Origin: Bacillota bacterium
Lineage (GTDB): Bacteria > Bacillota > Clostridia > Christensenellales > SZUA-584
Direction: 5' to 3'
Assembly (NCBI GenBank): GCA_023416745.1
Contig: JAEZHF010000025.1
Span: 1-55,236, forward strand
Length of the DNA stretch: 55,236 nt
Part shown: positions 26,087-34,669 of the stretch, one piece after another
Layout of the letters: each line of letters starts with the position of its first letter
Numbering within the stretch: position 1 is the stretch's first letter
The notes under the pieces: model-generated
Told to the model about the DNA's origin: nothing
Database searches by the model: none
What the model saw: the letters and a program-made list of their open reading frames with translations, nothing else
Program-made: the position numbers and the translations under genes

Positions 26087-27007
26087 ATGACCCGTCTGTA
26101 TTTGATCACGGGATTTCTGGGCGCTGGCAAAACGACACTGCTGAAAAACCTGATACGTCTGATGGCACCGCAGCGCCTGCTGGTCATCGTCAACGAATTT
26201 GGGCGTGAAGGTGTGGATGGTGCGCTGATAGCAGAACTGGGTGTGGCGGTGGATGAGATCAACAACGGTTCGATATTCTGCTCGTGCCGCATCGACCAGT
26301 TTGAAGAAGCGCTGGTGCGTGCGGCGTCCGCGAAACCCGATGTGATACTGGTGGAGGCGTCTGGCCTGTCCGACCCCACCAGCATCGGCAAGATACTGCG
26401 CAGCGAGGCTCACAAAGATATTGAATTTATGGGCAGCCTGTGCCTTGTGGACGCGGTGAACTTTGAGAAGGTGATATCCACCGCGCGCGTCAGTAAAAAG
26501 CAGCTGTCCGTCAGCGATGTGGTGATCATCAACAAAACTGATTTGGTGACAAAGGAGCGTGTGGATGCATTGGAGCAATTGGTCAGGCAGCACAAGCCGG
26601 ATGCCTCCGTTTTTCGCACCAGCTTTGGCGAAATTGAGGCTGAGTGGCTGACGCGGCGCACTGCGGCCGAAAAGGACGCAGTATTTGCCTACCACACCAA
26701 GGATGTGGGTTTGCAAAAGATCACCATTGCGCTGAAAGAGACGATGACATTCGCCCAACTGGAGAAGTTTCTGCAGATGTTCATCGAGGAGACGTACCGC
26801 ATCAAGGGCTTTGTGTGCCTCGAGGAAAAGACGGCGCTGGTGGACTGTGTGGGAGCTAGCCTGATTGTGACGCCGTATGAGGGTAAAACGGTGAACTGCA
26901 ACCGTATCGTAGCGATGGCGGGGGCGGGAATGGCAATGGAGGTCTCCATCCGAAAAGCGGCGGAGTGGTACCCGGAGTATGTTGACAGCATACAGCTGGG
27001 AGATTGA
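26087..27007 (+). CDS. CobW/G3E-family GTPase (metallochaperone type)
   Basis: A 306-residue G3E P-loop GTPase with Walker A GFLGAGKTTLLKN at the N-terminus, switch region VNEFGREGVDG, a metal-binding CxC motif (FCSCR; most family members have CxCC), Walker B-like VILVEASGLSDP, and base-recognition INKTDL. Members deliver Zn, Co or Fe/Ni to client enzymes or help corrinoid activation. Its tight pairing with the UroD-thioredoxin gene suggests it charges that enzyme with metal or services its corrinoid partner (inference). The C-terminal CobW_C-like domain is short and divergent. Confidence 0.88.
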   Translation: MTRLYLITGFLGAGKTTLLKNLIRLMAPQRLLVIVNEFGREGVDGALIAELGVAVDEINNGSIFCSCRIDQFEEALVRAASAKPDVILVEASGLSDPTSIGKILRSEAHKDIEFMGSLCLVDAVNFEKVISTARVSKKQLSVSDVVIINKTDLVTKERVDALEQLVRQHKPDASVFRTSFGEIEAEWLTRRTAAEKDAVFAYHTKDVGLQKITIALKETMTFAQLEKFLQMFIEETYRIKGFVCLEEKTALVDCVGASLIVTPYEGKTVNCNRIVAMAGAGMAMEVSIRKAAEWYPEYVDSIQLGD

Positions 27008-27021
27008 ACGATCATGTGCAG

Positions 27022-27053
27022 GCAGGCCAAGCTGGTTGAAGGCCTGCTTTTTT
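27022..27053 (+). terminator. Terminator of the UroD-CobW operon
   Basis: A 7-bp stem (gcaggcc with ggcctgc), a 12-nt loop and six T, 14 nt after the stop. Confidence 0.8.
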
Positions 27054-27156
27054 CTTTGCTCCAAGAGGAGCCGGGCAGTGTTTTCGCTTGACAAATAAAG
27101 GCCAGAAATCTATCCTAATACGTAATGATGATTTCAGGAACAGACAGGAGATTTCG

Positions 27157-29124
27157 ATGAAGAAGTATTATATCACGACGCCCATCTATTACCCGAGCGA
27201 CAACCTGCACATCGGCCATTCGTATTGCACGGTGGCGGTGGACGCGCTCGCAAGGTTCAAACGCCAGACGGGCTACGACGTGATGTTTCTCACGGGCACG
27301 GACGAGCACGGCCAGAAGATTGAGCGTGTGGCCAAGGCCGCCGGCAAACAGCCCAAGGAGTATGTGGACGGCATCGTGGAAGGCATACAGTCTCTTTGGG
27401 AACTGATGGAGATAAGTAACGACGACTTCATCCGCACGACAGAGGAGCGGCACATCAAGACCGTACAGAAAATATTCAAACGGCTCTATGAGCAGGGCGA
27501 TATATACAAGAGCGCTTACGAGGGGTGGTACTGCACGCCGTGCGAGGCTTTCTGGCTGGAGCGCCAGCTCACGGACGGCAAGTGCCCCGACTGCAGCCGG
27601 CCGGTGGAGATGGCGAAGGAGGAGGCGTACTTCTTCCAGCAGAGCAAATATGCGGACAGGCTGATCAAATATATCGAGGAGCATCCGGAGTTCATACAGC
27701 CGGAGAGCCGCCGAAACGAGATGCTGAACAATTTTCTGCTGCCGGGGCTGGAGGACCTGTGCGTGTCGCGCACGTCGTTCAAATGGGGCATACCGGTGGA
27801 CTTCGATCCGGATCATGTGGTGTACGTGTGGATCGACGCGCTGTCCAACTACATCACGGCTTTGGGATACCTATCGGATAACGATGAGAAGTTCCAGAAG
27901 TATTGGCCTGCGGATGTGCATATCGTCGGCAAGGAGATCATCCGTTTTCACACCATCATCTGGCCCATCGTGCTGATGGCGCTGGGGCTGCCGCTGCCAA
28001 AGCAGGTGTTCGGCCATGGCTGGCTGATGCTGGAGGGCGGAAAGATGAGCAAGTCCAAGGGCAACGTGGTGGACCCGGTAAAGCTGATCGAGCGGTACGG
28101 CGTGGATGCGGTGCGCTACTTCCTGCTGCGCGAAGTGCCGTTTGGCGCGGACGGACTGTATTCCAGCGAAGCGCTGCTGACCCGTACCAACAGCGACCTC
28201 GCGAACGACCTGGGCAATCTGGTATCGCGCACCGCGGCGATGATACTCAAGTATTTTGACGGCCTCATTCCATCCGAATATGCCGGAACGGAGCACGACG
28301 AAGCGATAGAGCGGCAGGGCTCGGCGCTGGCCGCGGCGGTGGAGGCGCAGATGAACGCGCTCAAGCTGCCCGATGCGCTGATGGAGATATGGAGCTATGT
28401 GGGCGCGCTGAACAAATACATTGACCTCACCGCGCCGTGGGTGCTGGCAAAGGACGAAGCGAACAAGCCGGAGCTGGCCAGCGTGATGGTTCATCTAGCC
28501 GAGGGTTTGCGCATCGTGTCGGTGATGCTGACGGCGTTCATACCCGGCACGGCAAATCGTATACAGGACATACTGGGCATCGACGACGAAGCGAAGGTGT
28601 CGTGGAATAGTGTCGCACAGTTCGGAAGGACCGTGTGCGGGCTGAGTGTCAAGCAGACGGCTCCGCTGTTCCCGCGCATCGATATCAAGAAGGAGCTGGA
28701 GGCGTTAGAGGAGATATCCGATAACCGCTCGCTGAAAAAGCAAAAGAAGGCGCCGACGGCTGAGAAACCCGCCGCGGAGCCAAGGAAGGAAGCGCCGGAG
28801 GGCGTGATCACCTATGATGATTTCAAAAAGGTGAGTTTGCGGGTGGGCGTGGTGAAGCAGGCCGAGGCCGTGGAGGGCAGCGAAAAGCTGCTGAAGCTGC
28901 AGGTGGACGTCGGCGGTGAGACACGGCAGATCGTTTCCGGCATCCGCAAGTGGTACAAAGCGGAGCAGATGATGGGCAAGACCATCGTGGTGGTCTCCAA
29001 TCTGAAGCCCGCGAAGCTGTTCGGCATCGAGAGCTTTGGGATGCTGCTGGCGGCGGAGTCGGACGGCGAGCTGAAGCTGGTGACGCTGGATGGCAGTCTT
29101 CCCGCGGGCGCTCAGGTATCGTGA
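27157..29124 (+). CDS. metG: Methionyl-tRNA synthetase
   Basis: A 655-residue class I synthetase; ATG 27157 follows AGGAG, and a 23-codon in-frame extension upstream is rejected. The catalytic core has the HIGH-like HIGH in DNLHIGHSY, zinc-binding CTPC and CPDC (about 125-150), and KMSKS in GGKMSKSKGN. The C-terminal domain (about 548-655) is the EMAP/Trbp111-like tRNA-binding domain (RVGVVKQAEAVEGSEKLLKL). This is the long Bacillus-type MetG. It lies with tatD directly downstream, overlapping by 1 nt, as in Bacillus. Confidence 0.97.
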   Translation: MKKYYITTPIYYPSDNLHIGHSYCTVAVDALARFKRQTGYDVMFLTGTDEHGQKIERVAKAAGKQPKEYVDGIVEGIQSLWELMEISNDDFIRTTEERHIKTVQKIFKRLYEQGDIYKSAYEGWYCTPCEAFWLERQLTDGKCPDCSRPVEMAKEEAYFFQQSKYADRLIKYIEEHPEFIQPESRRNEMLNNFLLPGLEDLCVSRTSFKWGIPVDFDPDHVVYVWIDALSNYITALGYLSDNDEKFQKYWPADVHIVGKEIIRFHTIIWPIVLMALGLPLPKQVFGHGWLMLEGGKMSKSKGNVVDPVKLIERYGVDAVRYFLLREVPFGADGLYSSEALLTRTNSDLANDLGNLVSRTAAMILKYFDGLIPSEYAGTEHDEAIERQGSALAAAVEAQMNALKLPDALMEIWSYVGALNKYIDLTAPWVLAKDEANKPELASVMVHLAEGLRIVSVMLTAFIPGTANRIQDILGIDDEAKVSWNSVAQFGRTVCGLSVKQTAPLFPRIDIKKELEALEEISDNRSLKKQKKAPTAEKPAAEPRKEAPEGVITYDDFKKVSLRVGVVKQAEAVEGSEKLLKLQVDVGGETRQIVSGIRKWYKAEQMMGKTIVVVSNLKPAKLFGIESFGMLLAAESDGELKLVTLDGSLPAGAQVS

Positions 29125-29885
29125 TGCGCCTGTTCGACACGCACGCGCACCTGCTGTCCGAGAAATTCGATGAGGACCGGGACGAGCTGATCGCGCGGTT
29201 GCCGCAGCTGGGCACCATGGGCATGATCGAGGTAGGCACCACGGTGTCTGACAGCGTGAAGGCGATAGAGCTGGCGGAACAAGCGGACTATATGTACGCG
29301 ACTATCGGCGTGCACCCGCATGAAGCCGGGGAAGCGGAGCCGGATTACATTGAGCAGCTGAGGCTGCTGGCGGCCAATCCGAAGGTGCTGGCCATCGGCG
29401 AGATCGGGCTGGACTACCATTACGATTTTTCCCCGCGCGATGTGCAGCGGGACGTATTCGCCCGTCAACTGGAGCTGGCACGGCATTTGCGGTTGCCCGT
29501 TGCGATACACATGCGCGAAGCCACGCAGGATACGCTGGCGATATTGCGAGAGCACGGCATATCGCGCGGCGTGATGCACTGCTTTTCGGGCAGCGCGGAG
29601 ACGGCGGAATTGTGTGTGGACATGGGGCTGCACGTGTCGTTCACCGGCTCGGTGACGTTTAAGAACGCGCGCAAGGTGGTGGAAGCCGCGGCAGCAGTGC
29701 CGTTGGACCGCCTGATGGCCGAGACAGACTGCCCGTATCTTTCGCCGGAGCCCGTGCGCGGGCGGCGCAACGATCCTTCCAACGTCCGGTATGTGATCGA
29801 AAAGCTGGCGGAAATCAAGGGGATTGCGCCGGAGAATATGGCCGAGATCAACATCAGTAACGCAAAGGAATTCTACAAAATATAA
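29124..29885 (+). CDS. tatD: TatD family metal-dependent DNase
   Basis: The start is ATG 29124 (TGATG overlap with metG), giving 253 residues. Metal ligands of the TatD amidohydrolase fold are visible: FDTHAHLL, IGEIGLDYHYDF, AIHMREA, MHCFSGS and AETDCPYLSPEPVRGRRNDP. TatD proteins are 3'-5' exonucleases linked to DNA repair and turnover. The stop codon overlaps the following radical SAM gene by one base, so all three genes are probably co-translated. Confidence 0.95.
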   Translation: MRLFDTHAHLLSEKFDEDRDELIARLPQLGTMGMIEVGTTVSDSVKAIELAEQADYMYATIGVHPHEAGEAEPDYIEQLRLLAANPKVLAIGEIGLDYHYDFSPRDVQRDVFARQLELARHLRLPVAIHMREATQDTLAILREHGISRGVMHCFSGSAETAELCVDMGLHVSFTGSVTFKNARKVVEAAAAVPLDRLMAETDCPYLSPEPVRGRRNDPSNVRYVIEKLAEIKGIAPENMAEINISNAKEFYKI

Positions 29886-30478
29886 TGAGCGATACATTCG
29901 TATACAAGCTGGGTGGCGCATACTACATCAACCTGACTAACGCGTGCAACAACGACTGCACGTTCTGCCTGAGAAATGAATACTGCGGCGTGGGCGGCTA
30001 CGACTTAAAGCTCGCCCGCGATCCGGAGGCGGCGGATATCATCGCAGAGTTTGAGAAGCTGCCGGATGTGAAGGAAGCGGTGTTCTGCGGCCTCGGCGAG
30101 CCGACGATGCGGCTTAACGTGCTGCTGGACGTGGCGCGTTATCTGAAGCAGCGTGGCGTGCATGTGCGTCTCAACACCAACGGGCTGGGCAATGAATTTG
30201 CTGGCGAGGACATATCGCCTCAGCTTAAAGGTCTGGTGGACGTGGTATCCATCAGTCTCAACGCGTCCAATGCAGCGGAATATGACCGGCTGTGCCGCAG
30301 CGCGTACGGCGAGGCGGCATATGAACTCATGCTGGATTTTACGCGCCGCTGCGCTGAGCAGGGCATTGAGACGGTTCTGTCCGTCGTGGACCTGATAGGC
30401 TCCGAGGAGATCGAAAAATGCCGCGTCATCGCCGAAGGCGTGGGGGCTAAGCTTCGGGTGAGAGGCTATATCGAGTAA
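29885..30478 (+). CDS. TatD-linked radical SAM protein
   Basis: A 197-residue radical SAM protein with the cluster motif CNNDCTFC (about 21-28), GLGEPTMR for the SAM-binding GGE-like element, and LNTNGLGN. It is short, without an auxiliary-cluster C-terminal domain. A small radical SAM family encoded next to tatD is known from many Clostridia (TIGR04038 type, from memory) and has no established function. The one-base overlap (TAATG) with tatD supports functional pairing, perhaps nucleic-acid related (inference). Confidence 0.85.
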   Translation: MSDTFVYKLGGAYYINLTNACNNDCTFCLRNEYCGVGGYDLKLARDPEAADIIAEFEKLPDVKEAVFCGLGEPTMRLNVLLDVARYLKQRGVHVRLNTNGLGNEFAGEDISPQLKGLVDVVSISLNASNAAEYDRLCRSAYGEAAYELMLDFTRRCAEQGIETVLSVVDLIGSEEIEKCRVIAEGVGAKLRVRGYIE

Positions 30479-30501
30479 ATGATTAGTTCATTGCTAATAG
30501 G

Positions 30502-31098
30502 TTAGCCTTCTTCGATCTTGGCAGAGTACATACCTTTAGTTTTTAAAGCATCCACAACATCATATATATCCATACCATTGTATGTGACTTTGCTGCATAC
30601 GCCGGGATAATCAGCTGTAAAAGTATCCCATGGAGTTATTAAGTTACGTGTTTTATTAATACCGAATTTTTTCATCAAGAAAGCGTATCGGCTAATATCT
30701 TTACTGTATATAACTACAATTTAATATTTCATGACAAAAATTTCATCTCCGGATGAATGAGATGCCACTCCGAATTTGGATATTCCGTCATTGAAAAGTA
30801 TCCAGCCATAAGCGGCAAGGATTTCATAAATCTGCTCTCTGCTCTGTCCGTCCAGATACAGTATCTCGGAATGAATAGCCTTTTTATTGCCGGGTTTCTG
30901 CAACTTTTCTTCTTCTTTCTGATTAAGAGGTATATGGACAAACAGAAAGACTGGTTCAGACAGCTTATTTAAAAAATCAACAAATAACCTTTCCAGTTTC
31001 TCGAAACTGATAAACCGGATCGTATCCTTTTCAATGATATATTTTTGATGAATTCTTTCAGGAAATGGAATTCTTACTCCAGCCCCAGTTTGAATCAT
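30502..31098 (-). pseudogene. Unknown AT-rich gene interrupted by an in-frame TAA
   Basis: ATG 31098 with GGAGG 5 nt upstream opens a 125-residue frame that ends in TAA at 30721-30723. The very same frame continues without another stop for 71 more residues to a TAA at 30502-30504. The continuation begins IVVIYSKDISRYAFL directly after EIFVMKY, reading like one folded domain, so I infer a single roughly 197-residue gene with a nonsense codon. The DNA is clearly more AT-rich than its neighbours, suggesting transfer. No recognisable domain. If the stop is real, the product is truncated; an ATG in the second part (MKKFGINKTRN) could restart translation but lacks a good ribosome site. Confidence 0.6.
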
Positions 31099-31231
31099 GA
31101 AATCCTCCTATCTATTTCTCAATAGATATTATTCGACTAATCTGTCTTCATTCCTCTATTCAGCAACGGTGTATTCTGTAATAGACTTATCCACACTATC
31201 CACAATTTTTACAATAATACCCTAATCTCCC

Positions 31232-31261
31232 TTGACACTATATATAGATATTCACTATAAT
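31232..31261 (+). promoter_or_regulatory. nrdD promoter with NrdR-box-like sequence over the -35
   Basis: TTGACA (31232-31237), 18 nt, TATAAT (31256-31261): consensus hexamers. The overlapping string acactatatatagata (31235-31250) matches the palindromic NrdR box (acactatatatwgtgt type) perfectly in the left half but poorly in the right. A second left-half-like site starts at 31193. The roughly 137-nt leader that follows has a nested hairpin, gtgcgc (31290-31295) with gcgcac (31321-31326) outside tggc/gcca. Confidence 0.6.
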
Positions 31262-31404
31262 GGTTCATACAATAAGTTGCACAATTGTGGTGCGCCAGTG
31301 GCAGTGACGCCATGCAGAATGCGCACTTTCGTTTTCGGTGGTTCTATATATCGCAAACATTTTCTTATATAAAACAGTATGGGGTTAAGGGGGGTCAAAG
31401 TCTT

Positions 31405-33492
31405 ATGTTCACAGTCATTCTCAAAAGAAGCGGTCAGAAGCAGGCGTTTGTGCCAAAGAAGATCACCGATGCGATTTTCAAGGCGGCTAAGGCGGTGGGC
31501 GGCGAGGATTACCAGCGCGCCGAACAGCTGACGGATCAGGTGGTGGACATCGCACGCATCACGTTCGGAGACCGCATGCCGGGCGTGGAGGACATTCAGG
31601 ACATCGTTGAGCGTGTGCTGATCAAGAACGGCCATGCTAAGACGGCCAAGGCTTACATTCTCTACCGCGAGAAACGCAAGGGTGCGCGTGAGGCTAACGC
31701 GCTCATCGGCGCGACCATCGACATGTTCTCAAGCTACCTGTCCGATAAGGACTGGAGCATCAAGGAAAACGCCAACACGCAAAAGAGCGTGAACGGGCTC
31801 AACAACTACATCCGCGAGGCGTTCACAAAGAAATACTGGCTGCATGAGATTTACCCCGAAGAGGTGCGCGAAGCGCACTCCTCCGGCGACTGCCACATCC
31901 ACGATCTTGGGTTCTTCGGCCCCTACTGCGCAGGCTGGGACCTGCGTCAGCTCTTAATGCAAGGCTTTGGCGGCATCCCCGGCAAGGTGGAGAGCAAACC
32001 GGCCAAGCGGCTGCGCTCGTTTTTGGGGCAGATCGTCAACTCTACGTTCACGACGCAGGGCGAGACGGCGGGGGCGCAGGCCTGGTCCAGCTTCGACACG
32101 TACTGCGCGCCGTTTATCCGCAAGGACGACCTGTCTCACGACCAGATCAAGCAGGCGCTGCAGGAGTTCATATTCAACATCAACGTGCCGACCCGGGTCG
32201 GTTTCCAGTGCCCGTTCTCCAACCTGACGTTCGACATCAAGGTGCCAAAGACGCTCAAGGATCATCCGGTGATCATCGGGGGCGAGCATCAGGACACCAC
32301 CTACGGCGACTATCAGGAGGAGATGGACAAGTTCAACCTGGCATTCTGTGAGGTGATGCTGGAGGGCGACGCCAAGGGCCGCGTATTCACTTTTCCTATC
32401 CCGACCATCAACATCACGAAGGACTTCGACTGGAACAACCCCGTGGTGGACAAGTTCATGGAGATCACCTGCAAATACGGTATCCCGTATTTCGCCAACT
32501 ACGTCAATTCCGACCTCTCCCCTGAGGATGCGGTGTCCATGTGCTGCCGGCTCCGGCTGGACGTCACTGAGCTGCGCAAGAGGGGCGGCGGCTTGTTCGG
32601 CTCCAACCCGCTCACCGGTTCCGTCGGCGTGTTCACCATTAACCTGCCGCGCATCGGCTACCTGTCGCGCACGGAGGACGAGCTGTTTGCGCGCCTGCGC
32701 CGACTGGCTGAGGTGGGCAAAACATCGCTGGAGCTCAAGCGCAAGGTGATTGAGCACCAGACAGAGAACGGGCTGTATCCGTATTCGGCGGTGTATCTGC
32801 GCGACGTCAAGAAGCGCACGGGGCAGTATTGGGCCAATCACTTCAATACCATCGGCATCATCGGCATGCACGAGGCGCTGCTCAATTTCCTGGGCAAGGG
32901 GATCGAGACGCCGGAGGGCAACGATCTTGCCGTGCGCATCATGCACTTCCTGCGCGGCATCATGCAAGAGTTCCAGAAGGAGACGGGGCACCAGTACAAC
33001 CTGGAAGCGACGCCTGCCGAGGGTACCAGCTACCGCCTCGCCAAGCTGGACAAGGAGCGGTATCTTGATATCATCACCTCCGGAAAAGACGTGCCGTACT
33101 ACACAAACTCATCGCAGCTGCCCGTGGGCTATACGGAGGACATCATGGAGATGATCGAGCTGCAGGACGAGCTGCAGTCGCTTTATACCGGCGGCACGGT
33201 ACAGCACCTGTATCTTGGCGAGCGTATTGAGGATATCGAGACAGCCAAGCGCATCATACAGAAGATATTCGCGAAATACCGCATGCCGTATATCTCCATC
33301 ACACCCACGTTCAGCGTGTGCGATGAGCACGGCTACATTGCCGGCGAGCAGTTTACCTGCCCGCAGTGCGGCGTGAAGACGGAGGTCTGGAGCCGCGTGG
33401 TGGGATACTTGAGGCCGGTGCAGAACTACAACGACGGCAAGAAAGAGGAGTACCGCGAGCGGCTGAAGTTCGTGGTGCCTGAGGCCATGTAA
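31405..33492 (+). CDS. nrdD: Anaerobic ribonucleoside-triphosphate reductase (class III)
   Basis: ATG 31405 is preceded by AAGGGGGG and begins the usual ATP-cone domain (about 1-90); a 40-codon open extension upstream lacks family features. The 695-residue chain has the ten-stranded barrel with DCHIHDLGFFGPYCAGWDL, the C-terminal zinc site TCPQCG, and the glycyl-radical loop RVVGYLRPVQNYNDGK. It makes deoxynucleotides without oxygen and must be activated by the radical SAM protein encoded 2 nt downstream. Its presence, with no aerobic reductase here, supports an anaerobic host. Confidence 0.97.
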   Translation: MFTVILKRSGQKQAFVPKKITDAIFKAAKAVGGEDYQRAEQLTDQVVDIARITFGDRMPGVEDIQDIVERVLIKNGHAKTAKAYILYREKRKGAREANALIGATIDMFSSYLSDKDWSIKENANTQKSVNGLNNYIREAFTKKYWLHEIYPEEVREAHSSGDCHIHDLGFFGPYCAGWDLRQLLMQGFGGIPGKVESKPAKRLRSFLGQIVNSTFTTQGETAGAQAWSSFDTYCAPFIRKDDLSHDQIKQALQEFIFNINVPTRVGFQCPFSNLTFDIKVPKTLKDHPVIIGGEHQDTTYGDYQEEMDKFNLAFCEVMLEGDAKGRVFTFPIPTINITKDFDWNNPVVDKFMEITCKYGIPYFANYVNSDLSPEDAVSMCCRLRLDVTELRKRGGGLFGSNPLTGSVGVFTINLPRIGYLSRTEDELFARLRRLAEVGKTSLELKRKVIEHQTENGLYPYSAVYLRDVKKRTGQYWANHFNTIGIIGMHEALLNFLGKGIETPEGNDLAVRIMHFLRGIMQEFQKETGHQYNLEATPAEGTSYRLAKLDKERYLDIITSGKDVPYYTNSSQLPVGYTEDIMEMIELQDELQSLYTGGTVQHLYLGERIEDIETAKRIIQKIFAKYRMPYISITPTFSVCDEHGYIAGEQFTCPQCGVKTEVWSRVVGYLRPVQNYNDGKKEEYRERLKFVVPEAM

Positions 33493-33494
33493 GT

Positions 33495-34163
33495 ATGCGC
33501 ATCGCCGGACTGGTCAAGAATTCCTTCCTTGATTATCCGGGGCTGATTGCGGCGGTGGTGTTTGTCCCGAGCTGCAACATGGACTGCTGGTACTGCCATA
33601 ACCGCGCGCTCTGGAAAAACGCAAATCTGCTGGACACGGCGGAGGTGCTTCGTTTTCTTGAAAAGCGCAGGGGGTTCTTGGACGGTGTGGTGATATCTGG
33701 CGGGGAGCCGACGCTGCAGGACGGACTGCCGTCGTTCATACACAGCGTCCGGCAAATGGGGTTCCGCGTGAAGCTGGATACCAATGGGCTGAGACCCAAA
33801 GTGGTGGAAGCGCTGTTAAATGAGCTGGATTATGTCGCTATGGATATTAAGGCACCGCCCGGTGAACTGCATCGGGTGGTGTCTTTTCGTTTGGACGACA
33901 AGCCCATCTGGCAATGTGCAGATCTGCTGATGGGCAGCGGCGTGGACTACGAGTTTCGCACCACGTTCATGCCGCTGCTGGACGCGGCCGACATTGAAGA
34001 GATAACCCGGCGCATCAGCGGCGCCCGGCGGTATGTACTTCAGCAGTACCGCAAAACGGACGAACGCAAGCTTCAACCGGAGCCGCACAGCCCCCAAACC
34101 ATTAAAAAAGCGGCAGAGGCCGCTCGTGAACATGTTAGAGACGTGGTAATCCGGGGGCTTTAA
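33495..34163 (+). CDS. nrdG: Anaerobic ribonucleotide reductase activating enzyme (NrdG2 type)
   Basis: A 222-residue radical SAM activase, ATG 33495 two bases after nrdD. The cluster motif is CNMDCWYCHN (about 27-36) and the SAM-binding GGE appears as ISGGEPTLQ. Its length and the start LVKNSFLDYPG fit the NrdG2 branch common in Clostridia and archaea. It installs the glycyl radical on NrdD. Its stop codon overlaps that of the convergent gene within the palindrome TTAA. Confidence 0.94.
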   Translation: MRIAGLVKNSFLDYPGLIAAVVFVPSCNMDCWYCHNRALWKNANLLDTAEVLRFLEKRRGFLDGVVISGGEPTLQDGLPSFIHSVRQMGFRVKLDTNGLRPKVVEALLNELDYVAMDIKAPPGELHRVVSFRLDDKPIWQCADLLMGSGVDYEFRTTFMPLLDAADIEEITRRISGARRYVLQQYRKTDERKLQPEPHSPQTIKKAAEAAREHVRDVVIRGL

Positions 34164-34510
34164 TCCGCCGCATCGGGTGTTTCCAGCTTATCGAGCAGCT
34201 CGTCGCGCAGCTCCTCGGCCTCCTGGCTTGCTTCGTTGGCTCTGTCCGCCCAAGGGCTTTGCCACAGGCCGTAAGCCGAAGCAATGAGCACCAACGCCAG
34301 CGCGATGACCGCAAGAAACTTGATAAAACCGGGTATCAGCTTCCAGATGATGCCGAAACCTATGAAGAATATGACAATCGCGCCCACGATGATGGCCCAG
34401 CCCGGCAGTGTTCGCGCATATTCTTCGACGCTGCTTTGCACAGGAGCGCACGCCGCAAGTATACCCATTACAGCCAGCACAACGGCCAGCACAATTAAAA
34501 ATCTTTTCAA
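34160..34510 (-). CDS. Small predicted lipoprotein/membrane protein of unknown function
   Basis: A 116-residue protein. The N-terminal hydrophobic stretch ends in a lipobox-like LAAC (Cys about 21), followed by two more hydrophobic segments (about 38-58 and 62-82) and an acidic C-terminal helix rich in Glu and Asp (EASQEAEELRDELLDKLE). It converges on nrdG with overlapping stop codons and no terminator between them. No family recognised. It is probably envelope-located; whether the lipobox is processed is uncertain because further membrane segments follow. Confidence 0.65.
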   Translation of the reverse strand: MKRFLIVLAVVLAVMGILAACAPVQSSVEEYARTLPGWAIIVGAIVIFFIGFGIIWKLIPGFIKFLAVIALALVLIASAYGLWQSPWADRANEASQEAEELRDELLDKLETPDAAD

Positions 34511-34669
34511 AATATAACGCCCTCAGTTTTTCTATATTATATCACTCATCTGCCAATAGTAAATAGGCTTCAGTGTTCTGAAACAACTGGACGCCGATCG
34601 GGCAGGCTGATAAGATAAAGGATAGTGTAACTTCGGATATACGATCATGCAAACGTATTGGAGGAGAGT

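Noticed and set aside
25991..27094. 367-codon open frame opposite the CobW gene
   Set aside because: Composition is that of antisense sequence and it covers a clear G3E GTPase gene.
31954..32991. 345-codon open frame opposite nrdD
   Set aside because: Arg/His/Leu-rich composition typical of the antisense of a GC-rich gene, no ribosome site, no domain; nrdD on the other strand is certain.
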